Part shown: in pieces, positions 16,301 through 23,926 of the stretch
Numbering within the stretch: position 1 is the stretch's first letter
Layout of the letters: each line of letters opens with the position of its first letter
DNA from: Kingella potus
GTDB lineage: Bacteria > Pseudomonadota > Gammaproteobacteria > Burkholderiales > Neisseriaceae
DNA: 64,000 nucleotides
Assembly (NCBI RefSeq): GCF_900451175.1
Contig: NZ_UGJJ01000003.1
Coordinates: forward strand, 186,001 to 250,000
Reading direction: 5' to 3'
The notes under the pieces: generated by a model
What the model saw: only the letters and a program-made list of their open reading frames with translations
What the model was told of the DNA's origin: nothing
The model's database searches: none
Translations under genes and position numbers: made by a program

Positions 16301-17012
16301 ATTTAATACGGATACGGCAAAAACAACCCGCTGCAAGTAACACCAGCGCAAACCCATCCACCAAACGGATAACCCAAATCGCAGCAGCATTCCGCCCGAC
16401 GGGCAACAGAATCTGCCAAACACACAGCAGCAGGAACACCCCTGCCGCAGCCGCCGTCCAAAAAAGCCGCTTCTGCCGCGCCGATGCCATATTCTGCCGC
16501 CCACACCTTTGCGCCATTTTCATTTGAAACCAAGCGATTGCCGCCAAGCCGAACACCCCGCCGCCGTATTGCAGCCATTTGAACAGCGGCAGCATACCAA
16601 CGGACATCCGCAGCACATCCAGCCGCACGACAAACCAACCCTGCGGATGGGTAAAGCCGTCGAGCAGAATATGCGTTGCCGCCCCCAAAGCCGCAGACAA
16701 AACAAACACAGCGGCATTCTGCCAACTGCGGGCAAAGCGGTGCGGCGGCGGATAAGCCGCGTTCAAACAGGCCGGCAGATACAGCCGCAGCGCGTATGCC
16801 GCCGTGTGGCGGTACACGCCGTAAAACAGCGCGGCCAGCGGCACATCGAGATACCACAAAGCCGCCCAGTCATGCCCGCCCGCCACCGGCCGGCCGCAGA
16901 GGAAATACAGAAAATCAGGCGACATCGCGCCGAACACCAGCGCGGGAAAATGCAGAAAGCGGCAGCGGTAAAACGGCAGCACGACAAAAGGATGGGCAAG
17001 GGTAAAAGGCAT
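16299..17012 (-). CDS. DUF4184 family membrane protein
   Basis: A 237-residue integral membrane protein. The ATG at 17012 (MPFTLAHPFVVLPFYRCRFL) is preferred over an upstream TTG, since MPFTLAHP is the conserved start of DUF4184 proteins. FGAMSPDF and HILLDGFTHPQGW are characteristic His/Asp-containing motifs of this family and of the related YdjM-type membrane hydrolases. Five or six hydrophobic segments follow. The function is unknown. It is flanked by DUS terminators and so transcribed alone. Confidence 0.8.
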   Translation of the reverse strand: MPFTLAHPFVVLPFYRCRFLHFPALVFGAMSPDFLYFLCGRPVAGGHDWAALWYLDVPLAALFYGVYRHTAAYALRLYLPACLNAAYPPPHRFARSWQNAAVFVLSAALGAATHILLDGFTHPQGWFVVRLDVLRMSVGMLPLFKWLQYGGGVFGLAAIAWFQMKMAQRCGRQNMASARQKRLFWTAAAAGVFLLLCVWQILLPVGRNAAAIWVIRLVDGFALVLLAAGCFCRIRIK

Positions 17013-17050
17013 TGTTTTTTCCAAAAATCACAAACAGACAAACAGGCAAA

Positions 17051-17090
17051 AGGCCGTCTGAAAACGGATTAAACGCTTTTCAGACGGCCT
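17051..17090. terminator. DUS inverted-repeat terminator
   Basis: AGGCCGTCTGAAAACG and its inverse, between the ogt-like gene and the DUF4184 gene. Confidence 0.75.
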
Positions 17091-17150
17091 GTGTCCGCCA
17101 TACTGCCGCGCCGCCGGCTCCGTACGGCCTTCCCTATCGTTTGCAAACAT

Positions 17151-17696
17151 TCAAAACAGACTTTCGCCAAACAAATCTTTGTTATCGGGCGCATCGCCGC
17201 GCTCGTGGGCGAGCAGCCATTGTTTGCGCTGCAAACCGCCGCCGTAGCCTGTGAGGCTGCCGTCTGCGCCGATGACGCGGTGGCAGGGAATGATGACGGA
17301 AACGCGGTTTGCACCGTTGGCATGGGCAACCGCGCGGACGGCGGCGGGTTTGCCGATGCGTTCGGCCTGCTCCCGATAACTGACGGTCTTGCCGTAGGGG
17401 ATGGCTTGCAGTGCCTGCCATACGGCCGTCTGAAACGGTGTGCCCGGGGTGTGCAGGGCAACCCCGAATTGTATGCGGCTGCCTGAAAAATATTCGTTTA
17501 ACTCGGCTTCGGCCTGTTGCAGGTGGACGTTGCCGCCCACCGCGATGGGACGCTTCAGCAAACGTTGCAGCTCCTGCTGTTCGCGCTCTATGCGTTTGCT
17601 GCCGACAAATTCCAGCAAACACAATCCCTGTTCGGTGGCGCAGGCGATGATTTTGCCCAAAGGGCTGGGGAAGATGCGGGTTTGGATAACTGGCAT
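17151..17696 (-). CDS. ogt: Methylated-DNA--protein-cysteine S-methyltransferase
   Basis: A 181-residue suicide DNA-repair protein that removes O6-methylguanine. It carries the active-site block VSVIIPCHRVIGADG with the acceptor Cys, and AVWQALQAIPYGKTVSY plus AVRAVAHANGANR forming the DNA-binding winged helix. The N-terminal ribonuclease-like domain (PVIQTRIFPSPLGKIIACAT) is present. Start ATG at 17696 chosen by family alignment. The size fits Ogt rather than the Ada fusion. Confidence 0.93.
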   Translation of the reverse strand: MPVIQTRIFPSPLGKIIACATEQGLCLLEFVGSKRIEREQQELQRLLKRPIAVGGNVHLQQAEAELNEYFSGSRIQFGVALHTPGTPFQTAVWQALQAIPYGKTVSYREQAERIGKPAAVRAVAHANGANRVSVIIPCHRVIGADGSLTGYGGGLQRKQWLLAHERGDAPDNKDLFGESLF

Positions 17697-17846
17697 AAAA
17701 CACTTTCGGTATGGAAAACACGCAAAACCGCCCGCTGCCATCTGGCGGCGCACAGCTTGGCAATGCGGCGGATGTTACCACAGGCAGGGCTTGGCAAAGC
17801 CGGCGGATAATCCGAACGCTGCGGATGCCGCGTGTGCCGTGTCTGC

Positions 17847-18041
17847 TCAGAAGCTGTGTTCGGCGGCGGGGAAGGTTTGGTTTTTTACGGCTTGGACGTA
17901 GGCAGCCACGGCGGCCTGTATGCTGGTTTGGCCTTCCATGAAGTTTCTGACGAAGCGGGCGGTGCGGCCGGGGAAGATGCCGAGCATATCGTGCATGACG
18001 AGAACTTGTCCGTCGCAGTCCGCGCCCGCGCCGATGCCTAA
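17847..18041 (-). pseudogene. panB: 3' fragment of panB
   Basis: The minus-strand frame ending at 17847 encodes ALGIGAGADCDGQVLVMHDM followed by an MEGQTSIQAAVAAYVQAVKN stretch and ends PAAEHSF. These are the last 65 or so residues of 3-methyl-2-oxobutanoate hydroxymethyltransferase (pantothenate synthesis). The upstream two thirds of the gene are absent, and the homology stops near 18041, where a fragment of another gene in the opposite direction begins. This is a deletion or recombination scar. Confidence 0.85.
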
Positions 18042-18317
18042 TGCGCGGTGTCGTCGCTGTTCTCGCGCAACGCGCCAGCGGTGAGCTGGGACGCGCTCGA
18101 TCGCGCCAAACGGTTGTTGACCAACCCGATTATGGTGGTCATCGGCGACAAAACAGGTGCATTTGGCTCGCACCATTTCGGCTACGACATCATCCGTCGT
18201 GCGGAGGCGAAAGAACTGGTTATCCTGCCGTTCAGCCATTACGAACTTTACAACCTGCCCGCGGCAAGCAATGCTGCGCTGGAAAAAATCATGCCGTTTT
18301 TTGGGAAGAATTTGTGA
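18042..18317 (+). pseudogene. 3' fragment of an alpha/beta hydrolase gene
   Basis: About 90 residues are readable to TGA at 18317: LLTNPIMVVIGDKTGAFGSH, FGYDIIRRA, ELVILPFSHYELYNLP and ALEKIMPFF. The ending with a late His (PFSHYELY) fits the C-terminal third of an alpha/beta hydrolase with dienelactone-hydrolase-like architecture. No start or nucleophile region is present. It is fused tail-to-tail with the panB fragment at about 18041. Confidence 0.65.
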
Positions 18318-18439
18318 TTTGATTGAGCATTAAATATTTAAGATAAAAGCCGTCTGACAGTTGGATTTCGGGCGTTTTTTGTTTTTTGCTTAAAGTTGGG
18401 ATTTGTAGGCCTTGCTTGCCCTACTTTTTTTGATTTTTA

Positions 18440-18496
18440 AATATAAAGCAGGCCGAGTATGCTTTAAAAAAGCGAATTTCAGGCTGCTTTTTTATT
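18440..18496. terminator. Hairpin carrying a non-AG uptake-like sequence
   Basis: AAAGCAG pairs with CTGCTTT, followed by a T run. The right arm read in reverse is AAGCAGCCTGAA (18478-18489), one base from AGGCAGCCTGAA, the Kingella-type uptake dialect, rather than the dialect used elsewhere in the window. Confidence 0.5.
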
Positions 18497-18557
18497 CCCA
18501 AACCCATTCAAACCCTCATCGCTCTGACTATTTCCCACAAGACCAGAGCAGTTAGAT

Positions 18558-19418
18558 TTACTTACGATGGGCGGCGCGTTGTACGCCGAAAACGGAGACT
18601 AACACCAGCACAAAGCCGATAAGCGACACGGCATTCATATGCTGCTGCAAGAACAGCCAGCCGAGAATAAAGGCGCAGACGGGGCTTAACAGACCGAGCG
18701 ACGACACGGCGGCGGGCGGCAGCTTGGCAATGCCGCGAAAATACAAGGCATAAGACAGCACCGCACCGAACAGGCACAGATAGAGATAACCGCCGATATT
18801 GGCAGCGGTGAACGCGGCAGGCAGGGTTTCACGCCATGCGGCAACGGGCAGGAGCATGAGTCCGCCGAGAAACAGTTGCCAGCCGGTGAGCGCAGGCAGC
18901 GGCAAATCCACCTGCCAGCGTTTGCCGAAAAACACCCCTGATGCCATCGACGCAGCACCCGCCAGCGCCGCAACAATGCCGAGCGTATCGCTTTTGGCAT
19001 GGGGCGAAAGCACCAACATCGCCACCCCGACCACGCCGAGCAGGGCGAACAGCCACACCGCTTTTGCCACCGTTTCCCGTCCGATAAAACGTAGCAATAA
19101 CAGCACCATCAGCACCTGCGTAGAGCTAAGCACCGCCGCCAAGCCGCCGGGCAAACGGTAGGCGGCGATAAACAGCATTGCCTGAAAAAAGCCGATATTC
19201 AAAAACGCCAAGGCCGCCGTTTTGCCCCAATCGCCCGCCTTGGGCAGGGTTCGCGTCCACAACAAAAGCAGCACACCGGCAGGCAGACAACGCAGCACGG
19301 CAGCGGTAAACGGGCGGTCGGGCGGGAGAAATTCGGTGGTTACCAAATAGGTCGAACCCCAAATTAGCGGTGCAAGAGCGGTGAGTAAAACATTGGCTAT
19401 CAGATTGTCTTGTTTCAT
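18558..19418 (-). CDS. EamA family (DMT) transporter
   Basis: A 286-residue inner-membrane protein with about ten hydrophobic helices in two repeated EamA halves. The start LANV-type helix with PLIWGSTYLVTTEFLPPDRP and the second-half LSYALYFRGIAKLPPAAVSS are typical of the drug/metabolite transporter family. The substrate cannot be told from sequence. It is transcribed divergently from a MarR-type regulator 91 bp away, which probably controls it. ATG at 19418. Confidence 0.9.
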   Translation of the reverse strand: MKQDNLIANVLLTALAPLIWGSTYLVTTEFLPPDRPFTAAVLRCLPAGVLLLLWTRTLPKAGDWGKTAALAFLNIGFFQAMLFIAAYRLPGGLAAVLSSTQVLMVLLLLRFIGRETVAKAVWLFALLGVVGVAMLVLSPHAKSDTLGIVAALAGAASMASGVFFGKRWQVDLPLPALTGWQLFLGGLMLLPVAAWRETLPAAFTAANIGGYLYLCLFGAVLSYALYFRGIAKLPPAAVSSLGLLSPVCAFILGWLFLQQHMNAVSLIGFVLVLVSVFGVQRAAHRK

Positions 19419-19464
19419 ATTAACTGTCTCAATGTTAAGATAATATCAGTATAAAACACGATAT

Positions 19465-19494
19465 ATCTTAAAATCAAGATTCTTAAACTTAAGA
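19465..19494. promoter_or_regulatory. Paired palindromes between EamA and MarR genes, candidate operator
   Basis: The 91-bp divergent spacer holds ATCTT-N6-AAGAT (19465-19480) directly followed by the 14-bp palindrome TCTTAAACTTAAGA (19481-19494). MarR dimers bind such AT-rich inverted repeats. Their place in the spacer and next to the marR ribosome site suggests autorepression and control of the transporter. No footprint evidence is available from sequence. Confidence 0.5.
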
Positions 19495-19509
19495 CAACAA
19501 GGAAACCGC

Positions 19510-20025
19510 ATGAGCAACCAAACCGACCGCGTGGACGACATCATCGCCCAATGGCACGCCGCACGCCCTGACCTGCGTTCAGGGCTGCCCGCGATGGCAC
19601 TATTAGGACGGCTGAACCGCTGCAACGCCCTGTTAGCCCCGCAATTGGGCAAAATCTTTGCCGAATACGGGCTGAACTTCGGCGAATTTGACGTACTCGC
19701 CACCCTACGCCGTGCAGGCGCGCCGTTTATCCTTTCGCCCACCGCCCTTTACGCCACGCTGATGGTGTCGTCAGGCACGATGACCCACCGCTTGAAAATC
19801 CTAGAAAATCGCGGACTTATCAGCCGCCTGCCCAATCCCGACGACAGTCGCAGCCAGCTCGTACAACTAAGCGGCGCAGGAAAAACACTGATAGACCAAG
19901 CCGTTACCGCCCATCTCGCCAACGAAAACGCCCTGCTGTCAAACCTGAGCGACGCAGAAAAACAGGCACTGGACACAGGACTGCGGGCATTGCTTAGAGA
20001 ATGGGAAAGCGGCAAGGCTGATTGA
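19510..20025 (+). CDS. MarR family transcriptional regulator
   Basis: A 171-residue winged-helix regulator. The DNA-binding part (about residues 55-125) contains TALYATLMVSSGTMTHRLKI, LENRGLISRLPNPDDSRS and a VQLSGAG wing, all standard MarR features. AAGGAAACCGC precedes the ATG. It is divergent from the EamA transporter, the usual arrangement for a repressor and its efflux target. Confidence 0.92.
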   Translation: MSNQTDRVDDIIAQWHAARPDLRSGLPAMALLGRLNRCNALLAPQLGKIFAEYGLNFGEFDVLATLRRAGAPFILSPTALYATLMVSSGTMTHRLKILENRGLISRLPNPDDSRSQLVQLSGAGKTLIDQAVTAHLANENALLSNLSDAEKQALDTGLRALLREWESGKAD

Positions 20026-20052
20026 ATATAAAACACCCCAAAGGAGTAAATT

Positions 20053-20523
20053 ATGCTGGTGATTATCGGCGGCTCGGGCATGCTATTTGCCGCCAGCCAA
20101 ACCTTAACAGAGCACAGCCAAACACAAGTTTTACTGTGCGGACGACAACAAGCACGCTACCAAGCAATTTTGACGGCATTTGACCATGCCGAATTTTTCC
20201 CCTTTGATTTCTCGCAAGCGGAAAGCTACACCGCTTTGGCAGAAAAACTAAACCAACAAACCCGGCCGATTAGCTTGCTGGCATGGATTCACAGCCCCTA
20301 CTATCCGCACCTGCTCAAGCTGTTAGACGAAATAAAACCGCTGCTGAAAAAAGCCTATCTCGTCAAAGGCTCAAACAGCAATCCTTTACCAGAGGCACTG
20401 ATTAGCGACTTTCCATTAACCGTTATCCAACTAGGCAAACACACCAGCGAAAACCGCTGGCTCACCCATCAAGAAATCTCGCAACAGGTGCTGGAGACGG
20501 TGGAGGGCGAGCAGGCCGTCTGA
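20053..20523 (+). CDS. Rossmann-like small protein of unknown function
   Basis: A 156-residue protein beginning MLVIIGGSGMLFAASQTLTE, a glycine-rich dinucleotide-binding-type loop. The rest (HAEFFPFDFSQAESYTALAE, LLAWIHSPYYPHLLKLLDEI) resembles a reduced short-chain-dehydrogenase fold without the Tyr-Lys catalytic pair. AAGGAG lies 9 nt before the ATG. It follows the MarR gene by 27 bp and is likely in the same operon. A DUS overlaps its stop region. Confidence 0.6.
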   Translation: MLVIIGGSGMLFAASQTLTEHSQTQVLLCGRQQARYQAILTAFDHAEFFPFDFSQAESYTALAEKLNQQTRPISLLAWIHSPYYPHLLKLLDEIKPLLKKAYLVKGSNSNPLPEALISDFPLTVIQLGKHTSENRWLTHQEISQQVLETVEGEQAV

Positions 20524-20559
20524 AAACATTCAAACAAACGCAACAAACAGGGCGAAAAC

Positions 20560-21003
20560 ATGCAACTCACCATCAACGAAAACCTATCTCTTGAACCCGT
20601 CAAAACCAGCGACGCGGCGGATATTTTTCACACCATCGACCAAGAGCGGGCATATTTGGGCGAGTGGCTGCCTTTTATTGCCCTGACCCTGTTGCCTATT
20701 ATGTATATGATTTTCTTCTTGCCTCAAACCTTGTCTGATCAAATCTTGCAGTGGATTGGCGGTGGTGTTCGTTCTTTGGGTGATAGTGATGCCATTAGCA
20801 AAGCACAAGCTGGTTTGGCAGGTTTGTATGGCATGGGTAGGGGTGCAACAGTTAGGGGAGGTGGCGGAACTTCACCTGTTCCCAAAGGGGCAAACCCCAA
20901 GCAAGATCCAAAAGGATCCTCAACGGGTGAGGACAAAGCTATTTCAGGGTCTCAAGGGGTAGATGGCTCAGTGGTGCAGAGATCTCGGGCTCCAAAAAAA
21001 TAA
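20560..21003 (+). pseudogene. Chimera of a GNAT acetyltransferase N-terminus and a membrane/conjugation-like C-terminus
   Basis: The first 38 residues (MQLTINENLSLEPVKTSDAA, then DIFHTIDQERAYLGEWLPF) are the typical start of RimL-like GNAT acetyltransferases. From about residue 39 the sequence changes to IALTLLPIMYMIFFLPQTLS then DQILQWIGGGVRSLGDSDA and a Gly/Pro/Lys-rich tail, which is unrelated to GNAT and resembles the end of a large membrane protein such as a DotA/TraY-type conjugation component. That second identity is tentative. The junction near 20673 keeps the frame open, so a 147-residue hybrid could be made, but the acetyltransferase core is absent. Confidence 0.6.
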
Positions 21004-21014
21004 ATGACCAGCTG

Positions 21015-21056
21015 AAAAAAGGCCTGAAGAAATTCAGGCCTTTTCTTTTGGGGATA
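21015..21056 (+). terminator. Rho-independent terminator
   Basis: AAAAAAGGCCTGAA and TTCAGGCCTTTTCTTTT form a strong stem with a T-rich end just after the chimeric gene. It is not DUS-based, which suggests it came with the foreign 3' part. Confidence 0.85.
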
Positions 21057-21070
21057 ATTCAAAAGATATT

Positions 21071-21352
21071 TTAGAAAGAAATACCATGCAATATTAATAG
21101 TCTTTTAAGTCTATCAATTTCGGCATTTTTGCTGTCAATTATTACATTGCACTCATCAACAGCTGCGTCCCAACCATTTGCGTCACCTTTTTGGTAACCA
21201 AGTTTGTATCCCCTATCAAATTCAGCTTGGACCCAGCCTTCAGCTTTGCGATAGCAGTCATTGTATCCCGCATCATAACCTTGGTTATAACCGGTTTTTT
21301 TGGCTTGGTTGTAGGCAAAAGCAGCAACGAGACCATCAACAGGATGTGACAT
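21071..21352 (-). CDS. Unknown 93-aa protein with Gly-Tyr repeats
   Basis: Begins MSHPVDGLVAAFAYNQAKKT and contains short repeats spaced about four residues apart: GYNQGYDAGYNDCY and, later, FDRGYKLGYQKGDANGW. A heptad-like C-terminal helix (DSKNAEIDRLKRLLILHGI) follows. The G-Y-x-x-G-Y pattern occurs in small phage or plasmid proteins and in some flagellar/stator accessory proteins, but I cannot assign a family. The region is moderately AT-rich and flanked by a terminator and an IS1016 relic, so it is probably accessory. Confidence 0.5.
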   Translation of the reverse strand: MSHPVDGLVAAFAYNQAKKTGYNQGYDAGYNDCYRKAEGWVQAEFDRGYKLGYQKGDANGWDAAVDECNVIIDSKNAEIDRLKRLLILHGISF

Positions 21353-21484
21353 GACTTTTCCTCCGATTCAATGTTTACAGGATGCGAGTCTGAAACTCGG
21401 CTTACTGTATCATTAATTATATGTATTTCAGGGTATTTGTCAAGTATGCGAGATAATGCAGATGTGGTACTATGCTTTCTTGTA

Positions 21485-21775
21485 GGGACTGTACTAGATA
21501 AGCCCTAAATTCCACACCACCGACGCAGTACTTTAAGCTGCTCGGGCGGTATGCCAAAGTCAAAACGAAATGCATATTTTTCCAGAACATTGGAAAAGAT
21601 TGTCGGTTAATTCCATTGTATTTTCGTAAGGTGCGTTGTGTCCGATTTCCACAATCCCCAATACAAAGTTGATATGGTTTTGCCTGTCGGCAAACAGTTT
21701 GCTGTGATTGATGCAGTGGTGGGCAAAACCACTTACATCCAACACATCATAGCTGCTTAAACAATCGGTATAAAA
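21485..21775 (-). mobile_element. Old, diverged IS1016-type fragment
   Basis: GGGACTGTACTAGATAAGC at 21485 is followed by the antisense 3' half of the transposase with many substitutions and indels compared with the other copies; DVLDVSGFAHHCINHSKLFA is still readable near 21715. It breaks off at the 70-bp IS481-end pair at 21776. It is the most decayed copy in the window. Confidence 0.85.
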
Positions 21776-21845
21776 TGTAGAAATCCCTAGCGTTGTTTAC
21801 GGTATTGTCCTTGAAATACTGTAAACAACGCTAGGGATTTCTACA
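21776..21845. mobile_element. 70-bp IS481-end pair (MITE-like or solo terminal repeats)
   Basis: TGTAGAAATCCCTAGCGTTG plus TTTAC, a 20-bp spacer, then the exact inverse ending GGGATTTCTACA. The two 25-bp arms are perfect inverted repeats and equal the termini of the IS481-type element at 5445-6321. No transposase sequence is left. It may be a transposable miniature element or the product of an internal deletion. Confidence 0.85.
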
Positions 21846-21929
21846 ACTTAAAAGCAAGGTTTAGACAAATGCGTTTTTCTAGTACAGAGCACCTAAATCT
21901 AATCACTTCCATCGCCCAAGGAAAACCCC

Positions 21930-22487
21930 GTGTCCGATTTAAACAACTTAATCAAACACATCAACGGCAACAAGTGGACGATGAAAAATACAGCGGTTAC
22001 AGCGAACGCTGTGAACAAGCGGAAAACCCGCCCGCCGCTGAAACCCTATCACTGGCCGCACGGCATCGTTTTTTCAAACTACCAAACGATGCCGCGTTGT
22101 CTTTAATCTGTTTGGCGAAGACGGCGAATGCAACGAAGACGAAGACTATACCCCCTCCGAACAACGCGCGCGCTGCCGTGCAATCGTTCCGGCCGCATCA
22201 AAGCGAAATGCTGCATACGCTGTTTGCCGCGTTGTTTGCCCGTTATCTACAATAGAGCAAGACTTACGATGCTGACGAAATGGCGGACATGATGCCCGAG
22301 CCGGACAGCCCGCAAAGTTTTGCCGATTTGCTCAGCCCCCCAACGGTGTATGTTGCCCCTGCCGATGAACACGGCGGAATCGGCATAGGCGTAGCTTTTC
22401 ATTGCGAATGGGATTTGGAACGCAGCTTGGGCGTAATACTTTGCGGCGGCGAAGTAGTAGAAACAGGCGGAGAAGATGTGACGTTTT
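21930..22487 (+). pseudogene. DUF6985-like protein, multiply broken
   Basis: A GTG at 21930 after AAGGAAAACCCC opens a frame (SDLNNLIKHINGNKWTMK) that shifts near 22095 to VVFNLFGEDGECNEDEDYTP and near 22190 to HQSEMLHTLFAALFARYLQ. That is followed by an in-frame TAG at 22253 and then by FADLLSPPTVYVAPADEHGG, IGIGVAFHCEWDLE and GGEVVETGGEDVTF. The last block matches the conserved C-terminal part of DUF6985 proteins. Two frameshifts and one nonsense codon make it a pseudogene. Confidence 0.65.
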
Positions 22488-22620
22488 GCTTTTCAGACGG
22501 CCTGAAATGCCCGCGTTCCGCATTTTTTGGCACAATCCACCGTAAACCGTATCCTGCCATACAGGCTTATCGAAAAGGGCTTAATTGGCCGATCCTTAGG
22601 TAAGCCCGCCGGCAAAGACA

Positions 22621-22654
22621 AAGGCCGTCTGAAAACTGTTTTTCAGACGGCCTT
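22621..22654. terminator. DUS inverted-repeat terminator
   Basis: AAGGCCGTCTGAAAACTG and its inverse, 25 bp downstream of the hlyD-like gene (minus strand). Confidence 0.8.
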
Positions 22655-22678
22655 ACGTTACGGCTTGCGGCAAACGGC

Positions 22679-23734
22679 CTACTGCGGCAGCCTGACTGCC
22701 AAATCCTGCGGCCATTCGGCTTTGTCGTCGGTTTTGACATAGCCGTTGCCGGTCATCCCGCCTTTGAGTAGGCCTTTGTATTTTACGGCGGTGTCGGCGG
22801 GAATCTTCAGCCTGACCTTAAACATCAGCTTGGCACGCTCGTTTTCCGTTTCCACCGATTTGGGCGTGAACTGCGCGTCGGTGGCGATGAATTTTACCTG
22901 TGCGGGAAAAACGGCATCGATGCTGTCCAGCCGGATACGCGCCTCGCCGCCCACTTTCAGACGGCCTGCATCATGATTCGGCAGAAAAATGCTCATCGAC
23001 ACATCGGACGGATCAAGCAGGCTGACCACTTTCGAGCCGGAGGCCACCACATTGCCGGCTTCGGCGATTTTATATTCCACCCTGCCCGCAATCGGTGCGC
23101 GGATATTCATATCGTCGTTGGCGGCGGCGGCAGACTTCACGGCGGCGGCGGCCTGCCGCGTACCCGCCTGCGCCTCGGCTTGGGCGGCCAGGCTCTGGGC
23201 AACGGTGGACTGTGCTTCGGCTTGTGCCGCCTCGGCGGCTTTCACGGCGGCGGCGGCACGCTCGTAATCGGCGCGGCGGCGTTCGGCTTCGGCTTGGGAA
23301 ACGAGATGGTCGGACAGCATTTTCCGCGCATTGTCCCATTCCATTTTCGCCACCTTCCGCTGCTGGCGTGCGGCCTCGACATTCGCCTGCGCCCGCGCCA
23401 CGGTGCGCCGCATCTGCTCGCCTGCCGCCTGCGCCCGCCGCACGCTTTCCCGCTGGCGCAGCTCGGCTGCCTGCGCTTCTTCCAAACGGCTGCTGCTGGT
23501 ATCGGACGAGAGTTCGGCCAAAATGTCGCCGGCCGCCACATCCGCCCCCTCTTCGACATTCACCGTTTTCACACGGCCCGGATAGAGGCTGGCCACATCG
23601 ATGCGGTTCAGCTCCAGCCGCCCGTTGGACGACGCAATCCCTGCGGGCAGGCTGCCGGCCTCATGTGCGCGGTAGTAGAAAAAACCGCCTGCCGCCGATG
23701 CGGCGGCAAGCAACAGCCAAATCGCTTTTTTCAT
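22679..23734 (-). CDS. HlyD family periplasmic adaptor (YhiI-like)
   Basis: A 351-residue membrane-fusion protein. The ATG at 23734 gives MKKAIWLLLAAASAAGGFFY, a signal anchor; longer upstream frames translate a DUS. The lipoyl half (GRVKTVNVEEGADVAAGDIL), a long Ala/Glu/Arg-rich coiled-coil hairpin (about residues 80-190), the second lipoyl half (IRAPIAGRVEYKIAEAGNVV) and a beta-barrel with DPSDVSMSIFLPNHDAGRLK follow in order. Such adaptors work with an ABC exporter; the YhiI type is normally followed by an RbbA-like ATPase and a YhhJ-like permease. Here the gene ends at a terminator with none downstream, so it is orphaned. Confidence 0.88.
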   Translation of the reverse strand: MKKAIWLLLAAASAAGGFFYYRAHEAGSLPAGIASSNGRLELNRIDVASLYPGRVKTVNVEEGADVAAGDILAELSSDTSSSRLEEAQAAELRQRESVRRAQAAGEQMRRTVARAQANVEAARQQRKVAKMEWDNARKMLSDHLVSQAEAERRRADYERAAAAVKAAEAAQAEAQSTVAQSLAAQAEAQAGTRQAAAAVKSAAAANDDMNIRAPIAGRVEYKIAEAGNVVASGSKVVSLLDPSDVSMSIFLPNHDAGRLKVGGEARIRLDSIDAVFPAQVKFIATDAQFTPKSVETENERAKLMFKVRLKIPADTAVKYKGLLKGGMTGNGYVKTDDKAEWPQDLAVRLPQ

Positions 23735-23823
23735 CGTTTGCTTTCTGAATAGGTCAATCGGAAACAGCGGCAATAATAAGATTCCCGCCCCGCGCAGGCA
23801 AGCGCGGTGCGGCGTATTTTGCG

Positions 23824-23869
23824 AAAGGCCGTCTGAAAAAGGCGGTCTGCCGTTTTTCAGACGGCCTTT
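23824..23869. terminator. DUS inverted-repeat hairpin
   Basis: AAAGGCCGTCTGAAAAA and its inverse sit between the divergent hlyD-like and mlaC genes, so here the hairpin lies in a promoter region rather than after a gene. Confidence 0.6.
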
Positions 23870-23926
23870 GCCAGCCTCCGTGCAAGCTGATAAAGTGCCG
23901 CCGTTTGCGAAACGAAAGGTATTTTT

